A stretch of 64,000 nucleotides of DNA from Komagataeibacter xylinus (GTDB lineage Bacteria > Pseudomonadota > Alphaproteobacteria > Acetobacterales > Acetobacteraceae). A model generated the notes under the pieces. The model saw nothing but the letters and a program-made list of their open reading frames with translations. It was not told the DNA's origin and made no database searches. The translations under genes and the position numbers were made by a program. Location: assembly GCF_004302915.1 (NCBI RefSeq), contig NZ_QQBI01000013.1, positions 1 through 64,000 of the forward strand, written 5' to 3'. Below are positions 56,432 to 64,000 of this stretch, piece by piece (position 1 is the stretch's first letter; each line of letters opens with the position of its first letter).

Positions 56432-56874
56432 GCACCCGATCTCCCTGTCTGTGCCCCTGCCGGGCCCGAAAGCCCCATGCGCCGGGCCCTGATGGCCCGC
56501 CACACCGGGTGGCACCGCTTTTTCCAGCCGCCATGATAACAGAAGGGCGGCAAAGCTGTCATGCCGCGGGCATGCATGGGGCTGGCCCCTGCCCTCCGCC
56601 CCTGCGCCATGCCGTGGCCCTTCTGGCTGCGCCCGATACCATATCCATCATGATTGATAATACCGGATACATGCAGCCCGATCCCGATGCCGGGCCATGG
56701 CAGGCGGCCCCGCATAACCGGGCTTTTATGACTGCACGGTACAGGATACGGCCCGCAACCCGCGCCCCGGCGCCAAAAACCGCGCCTGCAATAATCAATT
56801 CTTAAGGGATGTGCCCTAGCAGGAGGGATGTGCACCGGCACACCCCATGATGCCCCCAGCCAAGGTAAGAGCCA
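56432..56874. other. 443-base divergent intergenic region
   Basis: Separates the leftward membrane-protein gene from the rightward glycan cluster. No gene seen. It holds AT-rich pieces suited to promoters (around 56640-56670 and 56785-56810), a small CATGCC/GGCATG hairpin at 56562-56576 and a repeated GGGATGTG motif near 56807-56830. Nothing further is supported. Confidence 0.45.
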
Positions 56875-58443
56875 TTGTCCGCGGACCTGCTCCTGACACT
56901 GACGCCCACGGAACAACAGGACCTCCAGCAGATCAGGGAGTCCGGCCAGTTCGACGCCGCCTTCTATCTGGCCACCTACACCGATGTGGCCGGATCGGAA
57001 CTCGATCCCCTGCTGCACTACGTCAAATACGGTTATCGTGAAGGGCGGCAGCCCAACCGCAACTTCCGGCCCGATGCCTACCTGATCCAGCACCCCGATG
57101 CGGGGGCGCGCAACCGCAACCCCTTCCTCCACTTCCTGCACACGCATGCGGGCTGCCATGTGGCCCACCAGGGCCTGCTCACGCGCTTCCACCTCGAGGA
57201 CCTGAGCATCGGCGTGCGCACGCTGGAGCAACTGCCGTTTTTCGAGCCCGGCGCCTATCATGACAGCAACCGCGACCTCGACCGCGACATGACGGACATG
57301 GCCGAGCACGCCCTGCTGTATGGCGTGCCCGAAGGGCGGCGCATCTTCAGCCCGCTGCGTGTATCGGAAACGCTGGGCGCGCTATGCGCGGCAAAGGGGC
57401 TGGATGATGCGGACTACCTCGCCCCTGGCGGCCCGGTGCCCGAAAGCATCGGCGTCTATTACAATTCAGCCGGGAATGTCTTCATCCACGAAATCGCGGC
57501 CGACCTGCATCGCAGCCTGAGCGACGGCGGCCTGGACTGCCGCCTGCTTGATGAGACCGCCAGCATCGATGACCGGCCCGCGCTGTGCATTTTCGTCGCC
57601 CCGCATGAGTTCTTCCATCTCGGGCGCGGGCGGGACTGGGCCACGGGCGCCATCATCCGTGATGCCATCATGTTCAATACCGAACAGCCCCAGACCCTGT
57701 GGTTCGAGCGCGGCCTGCCCTTCATGCTCATGGCGGCGGGCGTGATCGATATTTGCCACCAGATGGCCGAGAGCTTCCGGCAGGCCGGGCTGCCCGCCAT
57801 CCATTTCACCCCCACGATCGGCGCCACGCGGGATTATCTGGAAAAAGACGACATGCAGCACCCCATGGTGCGCATCCTGCCGCCTGCGTGCCGCAAGCGC
57901 CCCGACCCGGCCACGCCTTTTGCGGAGCGTGGGCTGGATATCAGCTTTTTTGGCGGCCTCTCCGCCCACCGCGAGAAGTTCTTTGCCCGCAATGCCGGTT
58001 TTTTCGCGCAGTACCGCACCTATTTCTACTACCGCAAGTTCACGACACCCATCGATACCAGCCCGCGAGACAGGCCGCTCTCGCGCCTGGCCTCCCATGT
58101 GGCGGGGCATTCACGCATCGCGCTGAACATCCACCGCGATGATTACGGTTTTTTTGAATGGCACCGCATCGTCAAGGGCGCCATGGCCAATGGGGCGGTA
58201 GTGGTGTCCGAGCCGTGCCTGCCGCATCCGGTGTTCCGGGCGGGCGAGCATTTCCTTGAGGAAACGGGCCGCCATATCCCCAACCTTGTCGAATGGCTCA
58301 CCCGCACGCCGGAAGGGCAGGCAAAGGCCGAGGCCATCCGCCAGAGCGCCCTGGAACTGATCGGCACGCCATCGGGCAACCGGGCATGCTGCACGCGCAT
58401 CCGCGACTTTATCGCCCATGTATGGAGCACACCGGAAGAATGA
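56875..58443 (+). CDS. Repeat-containing glycosyltransferase-like protein of the glycan cluster
   Basis: 522 residues with a TTG start (56875; AAGG twelve bases upstream). The N-terminus holds three related ~30-residue repeats: FDAAFYLATYTDVAG...HYVKYGYREGRQP (about 26-60), FRPDAYLIQHPDAG...FLHFLHTH (about 64-92) and FEPGAYHDSNRDL...ALLYGVPEGRRIF (about 123-160). Such repeats are found next to sugar-transferase domains. The C-terminal half (FNTEQPQTLWFERGLPF, DISFFGGLSAHREKFFARN, NIHRDDYGFFEWHRIVKGAMANG, about 210-500) resembles CgeB/spore-coat-type GT-B glycosyltransferases. Substrate unknown. Overlaps the following GT2 gene by four bases. Confidence 0.72.
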   Translation: MSADLLLTLTPTEQQDLQQIRESGQFDAAFYLATYTDVAGSELDPLLHYVKYGYREGRQPNRNFRPDAYLIQHPDAGARNRNPFLHFLHTHAGCHVAHQGLLTRFHLEDLSIGVRTLEQLPFFEPGAYHDSNRDLDRDMTDMAEHALLYGVPEGRRIFSPLRVSETLGALCAAKGLDDADYLAPGGPVPESIGVYYNSAGNVFIHEIAADLHRSLSDGGLDCRLLDETASIDDRPALCIFVAPHEFFHLGRGRDWATGAIIRDAIMFNTEQPQTLWFERGLPFMLMAAGVIDICHQMAESFRQAGLPAIHFTPTIGATRDYLEKDDMQHPMVRILPPACRKRPDPATPFAERGLDISFFGGLSAHREKFFARNAGFFAQYRTYFYYRKFTTPIDTSPRDRPLSRLASHVAGHSRIALNIHRDDYGFFEWHRIVKGAMANGAVVVSEPCLPHPVFRAGEHFLEETGRHIPNLVEWLTRTPEGQAKAEAIRQSALELIGTPSGNRACCTRIRDFIAHVWSTPEE

Positions 58444-59243
58444 GCATCGCTGCCCCCTGGATGGCGACCGAACAGGACGCCTTCACCTTCAGGCACCGCC
58501 GCAGGAAGCCTGCCGACCTGGTCAGCCTGTGCGTGACCAACTTCAATTATGGCCGCTACATCATCGAAGCGCTTGACTCGCTTGCCGCCCAGACCCACCC
58601 GGCCCTTGAGCTGGTGGTGGTAGATGACTGCTCGGGCCAGGATGATTCGGTCGCGCTGATCACCGCGTGGATGGAGGAAAACCACGCGCGTTTCTGGCGC
58701 TGCACCCTGGTCGTGCATACGCGCAACCTTGGCCCGTCAGCCGCGCGCAACACCGCGTTCCGCCATGCGGCGGGGGCGTTCGTGTTTGTCATGGATGCGG
58801 ATAACATGATCTATCCCCGCGCCATTGCCCGCCTGCACGCGGCGGCGGTGGATGGCGGGTTTGACGCCACGTACTGCCAGCTTGAATATTTTGGCAAGGA
58901 ACAGCGCATCGGCTCGGCCGATATATGGGACCCCGCCCAGATCGTGCGTGAAAACTACGTGGACGTGATGGCCCTGCTGCGCCGCGAGGCGTGGGTGGCG
59001 GTGGATGGCTACAGCCATATTGACGAAGGCTGGGAAGACTACGATTTCTGGCTGAAATTCATCGACCACGACTTCCAGGCCGCCTACGTGCCCGAGATCC
59101 TGTGCCGCTACCGCGTGCACGGCAATTCACGCACCACCAACGAGGCATGGGTGGCGCATGAAAGCCTGCGCGCCATCATGGCGTTTCGCCACCCTGCGCT
59201 GAGCGCGCGTTACCGCCAGCCGCCCGCCGGTGCCAGAACCTGA
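58440..59243 (+). CDS. Glycosyltransferase family 2 protein
   Basis: 267 residues, GT-A fold. Opening LVSLCVTNFNYGRYIIEALDSL and VVVDDCSGQDDS (about 53-64), the DXD-type motif in VFVMDADNMIYPRAI (about 112-126) and the acceptor-side EGWEDYDFWLKFIDHDF (about 195-212, ED active-site base). Typical inverting transferase of polysaccharide or glycoprotein synthesis. Translationally coupled to the preceding gene (ATGA). The third gene of the cluster follows 48 bases later. Confidence 0.9.
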   Translation: MSIAAPWMATEQDAFTFRHRRRKPADLVSLCVTNFNYGRYIIEALDSLAAQTHPALELVVVDDCSGQDDSVALITAWMEENHARFWRCTLVVHTRNLGPSAARNTAFRHAAGAFVFVMDADNMIYPRAIARLHAAAVDGGFDATYCQLEYFGKEQRIGSADIWDPAQIVRENYVDVMALLRREAWVAVDGYSHIDEGWEDYDFWLKFIDHDFQAAYVPEILCRYRVHGNSRTTNEAWVAHESLRAIMAFRHPALSARYRQPPAGART

Positions 59244-59291
59244 AAAAAGCCCTGTATTTCCGCCCACACCGTCCTGTGCTTATATGCGGCC

Positions 59292-60230
59292 ATGACGCCG
59301 CCTGCCCGCCCCGAGACACCTGCTGTCCGCCGCATTATCGTAACCGGGTGCGACCACGCCTATTTTGAACTGGTGGCCGAACTCATCGCCTCCATCCGCG
59401 ACCATACCGACACGGCCATCGCCGTGATCGACTGCGGCATGACGGCAGGGCAGCGCACGGCGTTGCAGGCGCAGGGCGTGCGGCTGCTGGCACCCCATAT
59501 TCCCGATTACGCGCCCCGCCGGGCACTGGCCAGCCGGCCGAACCTTGCCATCAACATCAGCAAGCTGTGGCTTGACCAGATGCTGCCCGATTTTGATCTG
59601 ATCCTGTGGCTCGATGCCGATACATGGGTGCAGGACGGGCAGGCGCTGGAACGGATGTTTGCCGCGGCACAGGGCCAGAGCCTTGCCATCGTGCCTGAAA
59701 TTGGCGCCAAGCTGGCCAACCTGCTGGGCGTGCGCTGGATCTGCCCCGGCTGGATGCAGATCCGCTCGTTCCTGTATAAAAACGCCACCCGCGCCCGGCT
59801 GCCATTTGCCATCCGCAAGCGCATCGGGGCCAAGCCGCTGCTCAATGCGGGCGTATTCTGCCTGCACCGCCAAGCGCCCATCTGGCCGGTGCTGCGCCAG
59901 TGGCAGGCGCGGATCCTGCCCCGGCGGCACATGGCCTTCACACAGGACCAGCTCTGCATTGCGCTGGCCGTATATATCGATGGCCTGCCCGTAACCTTTC
60001 TCGATAACAGCCACAACTATATCGGCCCCTGGCTGCTTGATGAGGCCACGGGCACGCTGGTCAACCTGTTCTTTCCGCATGCGCCGGTGGGCATCGTGCA
60101 CATGGCCTCGCAAAAGGCCATGCGCAGCGGGCTGGAGAACACCCTCACCATCCCGACCGTGCAGGGCGGGCAGGCTGCGGTCAATTTGCGCTATGGCGGC
60201 ATGCGGGCGCTGTCAGGTCGCGGGGGTTGA
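59292..60230 (+). CDS. GT8-like glycosyltransferase
   Basis: 312 residues. RIIVTGCDHAYFELVAELIAS at the N-terminus, the DXD motif in LILWLDADTWVQDG (about 99-112), KPLLNAGVFCLHRQ (about 185-198) and FTQDQLCIALAVYIDG are compatible with a family 8-type or related retaining GT-A transferase. A lipooligosaccharide or glycan acceptor is probable; donor unknown. The stop lies 18 bases inside the convergent small gene that follows on the other strand. Confidence 0.8.
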   Translation: MTPPARPETPAVRRIIVTGCDHAYFELVAELIASIRDHTDTAIAVIDCGMTAGQRTALQAQGVRLLAPHIPDYAPRRALASRPNLAINISKLWLDQMLPDFDLILWLDADTWVQDGQALERMFAAAQGQSLAIVPEIGAKLANLLGVRWICPGWMQIRSFLYKNATRARLPFAIRKRIGAKPLLNAGVFCLHRQAPIWPVLRQWQARILPRRHMAFTQDQLCIALAVYIDGLPVTFLDNSHNYIGPWLLDEATGTLVNLFFPHAPVGIVHMASQKAMRSGLENTLTIPTVQGGQAAVNLRYGGMRALSGRGG

Positions 60231-60479
60231 GGCACTGTCCTGCTTTTGCGCGCGGGCGGCCTGACAGCGCTCGGCGGCCTTGCGCAACTGCCCTGCAAGG
60301 TTGAGGGCCAGTTCAGGCGGCAGCACGGTCACCACGCGCCTGTCACCCTTGGGCATGTGCTCGGGTGCGGTGGCCATGAACAGGTCCATCACCACGATGG
60401 AATCCTGCACGGCCTCCGCCCCGCAGCTTACGGTGGGGTAGACCACGGCCCGGCCTGCGGCGTCGCGTTCCTCTTTCAT
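60213..60479 (-). CDS. Small protein with IVVMDL segment (third of three small genes)
   Basis: 88 residues, last in the leftward trio of small genes. The middle has CGAEAVQDSIVVMDLFMATAP, then EHMPKGDRRVVTVLPPELAL and a helical end NLAGQLRKAAERCQAARAQKQ. The IVVMDL stretch is shared with the 94-residue protein at the head of the trio. No recognised domain, no signal peptide. Start at 60479 is preceded by only a weak ribosome-binding site. Its end overlaps the convergent glycosyltransferase gene by 18 bases. Confidence 0.6.
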   Translation of the reverse strand: MKEERDAAGRAVVYPTVSCGAEAVQDSIVVMDLFMATAPEHMPKGDRRVVTVLPPELALNLAGQLRKAAERCQAARAQKQDSASTPAT

Positions 60480-60506
60480 GGCGGGTTCTCCCTCGGGCGG
60501 GCGCAT

Positions 60507-60659
60507 TCAGCGCGTGGTGGGGCGTGACGCATCACGCCGCAGTTGCAGGTTCAGGTCCTGTATGGTCTTGCGGGCCTGTGCGAGTTCTTCACGCAGGCGG
60601 GCGAGTTCCGCCTTCAGCGCCACGATTTCTGCCCGCAGGGCGGGAGGATGATCGGCCAT
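60507..60659 (-). CDS. 50-residue coiled-coil protein (second of three small genes)
   Basis: Almost entirely one amphipathic helix: RAEIVALKAELARLREELAQ (about 9-28) and ARKTIQDLNLQLRRD, giving a heptad pattern that should form a dimeric or trimeric coiled coil. The AAGGAAGG at 60667-60674 on the minus strand is a strong ribosome-binding site, placed eight or so bases before the ATG, so the small frame is likely genuine despite its size. Lies between the other two small genes with 20 and 27 bases of spacing. Confidence 0.65.
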   Translation of the reverse strand: MADHPPALRAEIVALKAELARLREELAQARKTIQDLNLQLRRDASRPTTR

Positions 60660-60678
60660 GTAACACCTTCCTTGCAAA

Positions 60679-60963
60679 TCAGGTTTTTGGGGTGGTCGAT
60701 GCGAAGCGGGCACGCACCTGCTCGAACAGGGCGCGCGCGGCCATGTCCTTCGTATCGGTATGTTCGATGTGATGGCGCATGCGGGCGGCGATTTCATCAC
60801 CATGCAGCACCTTCGCCTCGACAAGCATCTGCATGAGGTCCATGACAACGATCTGCTGGGCTGCGATCATCTTGACCACGGGCATGACCTTGGCCTGCGC
60901 CGCATCGCCCGCCGCCTGGGCCAGCGCCTTGCGCAACTGGTCCGTTTCAGCCTGATCGTTCAT
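60679..60963 (-). CDS. 94-residue helical protein (first of three small genes)
   Basis: All-helical by appearance: LRKALAQAAGDAAQAKVMPV, MIAAQQIVVMDLMQMLVEAK and MRHHIEHTDTKDMAARALFE, then ARFASTTPKT. The residues AAQQIVVMDLMQML match AEAVQDSIVVMDLFMAT in the third protein of the trio. Cytoplasmic; no recognised family. Divergent from arfB, with 133 bases between that must hold the trio's promoter. Confidence 0.68.
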   Translation of the reverse strand: MNDQAETDQLRKALAQAAGDAAQAKVMPVVKMIAAQQIVVMDLMQMLVEAKVLHGDEIAARMRHHIEHTDTKDMAARALFEQVRARFASTTPKT

Positions 60964-61096
60964 GATTATGCTTCTCCGCTCTTGTCATCACGTGGCGGGC
61001 ATGGTGATAGCAAACAGCCCGTGCAGCAATGCCGCCCACGCAGGGCGGCCCATAGGCGGATGCCGCATCTGCCCCCCTTCAGGACCGTAAACCGCC

Positions 61097-61504
61097 ATGC
61101 CGCCCCCCACCATCCCCGATGATGAATTACATGTGACCTACATCCTGGCCTCGGGGCCGGGCGGGCAGAACGTGAATAAGGTGGCAACGGCGGCGCAGTT
61201 GCGTTTCGATGCGCGCAATTCTCCCTCGCTGTCCGCCCGCATCAAGAGCAGGCTGGTGACTGTTGCGGGCAGCCGCATGACGGCGGATGGCGTGATCGTG
61301 CTGACCGCGCGCCGCTTTCGCAGCCAGATCCGCAACCGTGAGGATGCGGTGGCCCGCCTGCATGAAATGATTGCCGAGGCCAGCCACGTGCAGGCCTACC
61401 GCGTGCCCACCCGCCCCTCGCGCACGCAGCGCCGCAAGCGGGTGGACAACAAGAAGCACCGCAGCCGCATCAAGCAGGGCCGCAGCGGCAACCATCTGGA
61501 CTAA
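61097..61504 (+). CDS. arfB: Alternative ribosome-rescue factor ArfB (aminoacyl-tRNA hydrolase)
   Basis: 135 residues, release-factor domain without the recognition domains. The catalytic GGQ is at 22-24 in SGPGGQNVNKVAT. The C-terminal tail RTQRRKRVDNKKHRSRIKQG is basic, as in ArfB/YaeJ and ICT1, where it fills the empty mRNA channel of stalled ribosomes. Hydrolyses peptidyl-tRNA on ribosomes that have run off an mRNA. Single gene, divergent from the small-gene trio and convergent with the efflux genes beyond the repeat. Confidence 0.92.
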   Translation: MPPPTIPDDELHVTYILASGPGGQNVNKVATAAQLRFDARNSPSLSARIKSRLVTVAGSRMTADGVIVLTARRFRSQIRNREDAVARLHEMIAEASHVQAYRVPTRPSRTQRRKRVDNKKHRSRIKQGRSGNHLD

Positions 61505-61508
61505 GGAC

Positions 61509-61588
61509 AAAAGTTTCTGGTGAAGCTTTTTTCAAAAAGCCTTGAAAGAACAGCGCCTTTTTCAAAAAAGGCAGCACCCGGAAACTTC
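61509..61588. repeat. Double-hairpin intergenic repeat, copy 9
   Basis: Orientation of copy 1: GAAGCTTTTTTCAAAAAGCC-type hairpin (partly mismatched), then GCGCCTTTTTCAAAAAAGGCAGC, between AAAGTTTCTGGTG and CACCCGGAAACTT. Between the convergent arfB and efflux outer-membrane factor genes. Confidence 0.82.
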
Positions 61589-61593
61589 CCCCT

Positions 61594-63090
61594 TCACCCC
61601 TTCCCGGTCACCTTCTGCCCTTTGGGTGGCGCGGGCACGGGCGTATGTTCCGTCCAGCCGCCGCCAAGGGCGCGGTAGAGGGTGATGAGGTTCTGGTAGC
61701 GCGATACCGCAATCGAGATCTGCCACTGCTGCGCCTGCAACAGCGTGCGCTGCGACACCAGCGAGGTGAGGTAGGAATCCGTCCCCGCCCTGTAGCGCAT
61801 CATGGCCAGGCTGTACGCATCGGCCGAGGTCGAGACATACCGGTCCATCTGCCCCGTCTCATCGCGATAGGTGTCACGTGCGGCCAGTGCATCCGCCACT
61901 TCACGGAAGGCGGACTGCACCGCCTTTTCATACGCTGCCGCCTTGGCGGCGCGCATGGCGCGCGAGGCCTTCAGGTTGCCGCTGTTCTGCCCCCAGTTGA
62001 GCAGGGGCACCTGCAGCTGCGGCGACACGCCCCATGTTGTCGCAGCCGAGGTAAACAGCTTGTGCGGCTGCAGGCTGCTGATGCCATCGGATGCGGTGAG
62101 CGTGATGCGCGGGTAGAACGCCGCCTTGGCCGCGCCAATATCGGCATTGGCGGCCAGCAGATCATGCTCGGCGGCCATGATGTCGGGGCGGTGCTCGAGC
62201 ACCTCGGCGGGCAGGCCCGGCGGCAGGTCCTGCATGATGGTCTGCTGCCCCAGCGGGCTGGCAGGCGGCAGGTTGTCAGGAATAGGCTGGCCGATGAGCA
62301 TGGTCAGCAGGTTTTCATCCTGCCGCACATGCCTGCGCGATTCATCACGGAAGGCCCCGCTCTGCGCCACCTGTGTTTCCGTCTGGCGCAGGGTCATCTG
62401 GTCGGTCTCGCCATGGGCGAAACGGGCCTTGACCATCTCCAGCGTGGCTTCCTGCGAGGCCATCGTCTCATCGGACAGGCGCAGCGAGGCCTGGTCGCCC
62501 AGCCATGAAACATAGGCCGTGGCCACCTGCGAAATGATGCTGATCAGCATGGCGCGCGCGTTTTCGCGCTGCATCAGCGCATGTTCCGCCGCCTCGCGCG
62601 ACATGCTGCGGATGCGCCCGAACAGGTCGATCTCATACGACGAGACGCCAATGCCCATCTGGTAATACTTGAACATGGGCGGGTGGCCGGTATCGAGGCC
62701 AGGCGCAAAGCTCAGGCCGGCTGCATCCGATGGCCCCTGGAACATCGCCTCGCCACCACCGCTGATGGCGGGGAACAGGCTGGCGTGCTGGATGTCGAAC
62801 TGGCCCTGCGCGCGGCGGATGTCGGCTGCCGCCTCCCGCAGGTCGCGGTTCTGGCGGATGGCGATGGCAATCAGCGCCCTGAGCCGGGGGTCGGTGAAGA
62901 ATTCCGCCCAGCCCAGATTGGCCGCGAGCGGGTTCTCGGCCACCGCATCGCCCGTGGTGGCGTAAGCAGGCCATGCCTTGGCCAGCGGCGGGGTGGGGCG
63001 CTTGTAATGCGGGATCATGGTGCAGCCCGCCAGCAGCATGGCCGCCAGCGTTGCGGCACCCGCCCGCCTGAGTGTGGGGAGAACGGTCAT
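61594..63090 (-). CDS. RND efflux outer-membrane factor lipoprotein (OprM/NodT type)
   Basis: 498 residues. Lipobox LLAGC (Cys23) followed by MIPHYKRPTPPLAKAWP, typical of the OprM/NodT branch of the TolC family. Two outer-membrane efflux domains can be seen, each with long alpha-barrel helices: DLREAAADIRRAQGQFD, EATLEMVKARFAHGETDQM (about 210-230) and LKASRAMRAAKAAAYEKAV with the strand-forming TDSYLTSLVSQRTLL near the end. Trimeric outer-membrane channel for a tripartite efflux system. Starts four bases after the RND pump gene, so the pair is co-transcribed. Confidence 0.93.
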   Translation of the reverse strand: MTVLPTLRRAGAATLAAMLLAGCTMIPHYKRPTPPLAKAWPAYATTGDAVAENPLAANLGWAEFFTDPRLRALIAIAIRQNRDLREAAADIRRAQGQFDIQHASLFPAISGGGEAMFQGPSDAAGLSFAPGLDTGHPPMFKYYQMGIGVSSYEIDLFGRIRSMSREAAEHALMQRENARAMLISIISQVATAYVSWLGDQASLRLSDETMASQEATLEMVKARFAHGETDQMTLRQTETQVAQSGAFRDESRRHVRQDENLLTMLIGQPIPDNLPPASPLGQQTIMQDLPPGLPAEVLEHRPDIMAAEHDLLAANADIGAAKAAFYPRITLTASDGISSLQPHKLFTSAATTWGVSPQLQVPLLNWGQNSGNLKASRAMRAAKAAAYEKAVQSAFREVADALAARDTYRDETGQMDRYVSTSADAYSLAMMRYRAGTDSYLTSLVSQRTLLQAQQWQISIAVSRYQNLITLYRALGGGWTEHTPVPAPPKGQKVTGKG

Positions 63091-63094
63091 CGCA

Positions 63095-64000
63095 TTACGC
63101 TCCCTTGGTCCGCTCGGACAGGCGCCTGACGCGGAACAGGCGCAGCACCACCACAAAGAACAGCGGTACGAAATAGACGGCCAGCAACGTCGCCGTCACC
63201 ATGCCGCCCACCACCGCCGTGCCGATCGCGACACGCGCGGCCGAACCCGCCCCCGAGGCGATGGCCAGCGGAAACACGCCCACCACGAAGGCGATGGAGG
63301 TCATGAGGATGGGGCGCAGGCGCTCGCGGCCTGCCTCGAGCACCGATTCCTCAAGTGTTGCCCCGTTCTCGAAAAACGCCTTGGCGAATTCCACGATCAG
63401 GATGGCGTTTTTCACCGCCAGCCCCACCGTGGTCAGCAGCCCCACCTGGAAATACACGTCATTGGCCATGCCGCGCAGCAGGGTGGCCACGATCGCGCCC
63501 AGCACGCCCAGCGGAATGACCAGCAACACGGCAAACGGAATGGCCCAGCTTTCATACAGCGCGGCAAGACAGAACAGGATGACGATCTTCGCCAGCGCGT
63601 AAAGCGGGCCGGTGGAAGAACCCGAGGCCATCTGCTCGAACGAAAGCCCGGTCCACTCATAGCCCACGCCGGTAGGCAGCTTGGCCAGGATCTCCTTCAT
63701 CGCAGCGATCGAATCGCCCGAACTGTAGCCTGCGGCGGGCTGGCCAAGGATTTCGAAGGCATTGAGGCCGTTATAGTCCTCGACCTTCTGCGGCCCCATG
63801 ATCCACTGCCCGGACACGAAGGCATTGAACGGCACCATGCCTCCGGTGGCGTTGCGGATATACCATTTGTTCAGGTCATCGGGGATCATGCGCGCATCGG
63901 GCTCACCCTGGATGTAGACCTGCTTCACGCGGTCATCGCGCAGGAACTGGTTGACATAGATCGACCCCAGCGCCCCCTCGATGGTGGTGTTGATGTCGGC
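63095..64000 (-). CDS. RND multidrug efflux permease (HAE1 family), C-terminal part; continues past the window edge
   Basis: The last 302 codons of an AcrB/MexB-like inner-membrane pump; the N-terminal ~700 residues lie beyond base 64000. Visible: the periplasmic pore-domain part (VYIQGEPDARMIPDDLNKWY, GLSFEQMASGSSTGPLYALA), TM helices of the second half (YESWAIPFAVLLVIPLGVLG, GLLTTVGLAVKNAILIVEFAK), ERLRPILMTSIAFVVGVFPL (the TM11 region) and LLAVYFVPLFFVVV. KNAILIVEFAK is a family signature. Uses the proton gradient to drive drugs out through the adjacent outer-membrane factor. The adaptor gene should lie further right. Confidence 0.95.
   Translation of the reverse strand, partial: ADINTTIEGALGSIYVNQFLRDDRVKQVYIQGEPDARMIPDDLNKWYIRNATGGMVPFNAFVSGQWIMGPQKVEDYNGLNAFEILGQPAAGYSSGDSIAAMKEILAKLPTGVGYEWTGLSFEQMASGSSTGPLYALAKIVILFCLAALYESWAIPFAVLLVIPLGVLGAIVATLLRGMANDVYFQVGLLTTVGLAVKNAILIVEFAKAFFENGATLEESVLEAGRERLRPILMTSIAFVVGVFPLAIASGAGSAARVAIGTAVVGGMVTATLLAVYFVPLFFVVVLRLFRVRRLSERTKGA

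Overview
The window is GC-rich chromosomal DNA from an alphaproteobacterium, most probably an acetic acid bacterium (Acetobacteraceae, of the Komagataeibacter/Gluconacetobacter kind). This rests on protein character, on DUF1489, DUF3576 and DUF4186 genes, on a tRNA-Arg(CCU) carrying a group I intron, and on a recurring ~80-bp double-hairpin repeat at gene borders. The genus is inference; no 16S or other marker lies in the window.

Layout. 1-4.1 kb: possible IS end repeats, a P-II protein, a secreted small protein, an aspartyl protease-like protein, proline iminopeptidase and XerC. 4.2-12 kb: PriA, an FAD-dependent dehydrogenase, two tandem CDF metal exporters and a ClC chloride channel. 12-21 kb is one long leftward block: two cysteine desulfurases, a 2Fe-2S ferredoxin, MnmA, a GST and a glycosyltransferase, then CobW, a WD40 protein and another glycosyltransferase. 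The desulfurase-ferredoxin-MnmA order suggests a sulfur-supply unit for Fe-S clusters and tRNA thiolation. 21.6-26.5 kb: hydrolase, TyrS, DUF4186, Rieske protein, M29 aminopeptidase and a secreted protein. 26.5-31.5 kb (leftward): RsmB, Rpe, heparinase-like protein and GT4. 31.6-38.5 kb (rightward): YggS, Kup, HemW, a secreted nucleoside hydrolase, DUF1489 and a lytic transglycosylase with SPOR domain. A degenerate GH3 protein follows leftward, then DUF3576 and LeuS-LptE-HolA rightward.

At 46.06-46.36 kb a tRNA-Arg(CCU) gene is interrupted after its anticodon by a 225-nt, ORF-less group I intron. Next comes an orphan lipoprotein and about 1.2 kb of AT-rich DNA with a perfect 16-bp palindrome, leading to an FAD oxidoreductase/ATP-grasp pair of unknown product. 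This is the most accessory-looking part of the window.

51-56.5 kb: a porin and PstS, each behind its own candidate Pho boxes, then a bifunctional GDP-mannose enzyme and a membrane protein. 56.9-60.2 kb: three genes of a glycan/glycosyltransferase cluster. 60.2-61 kb: three small uncharacterised genes in a row, two sharing an IVVMDL segment. 61-64 kb: ArfB, then an RND efflux outer-membrane factor and the C-terminal part of its inner-membrane pump, cut by the window edge.

Starts were moved downstream of the longest frame where family N-termini or ribosome-binding sites argued for it. Function calls come from reading motifs, not from database searches.
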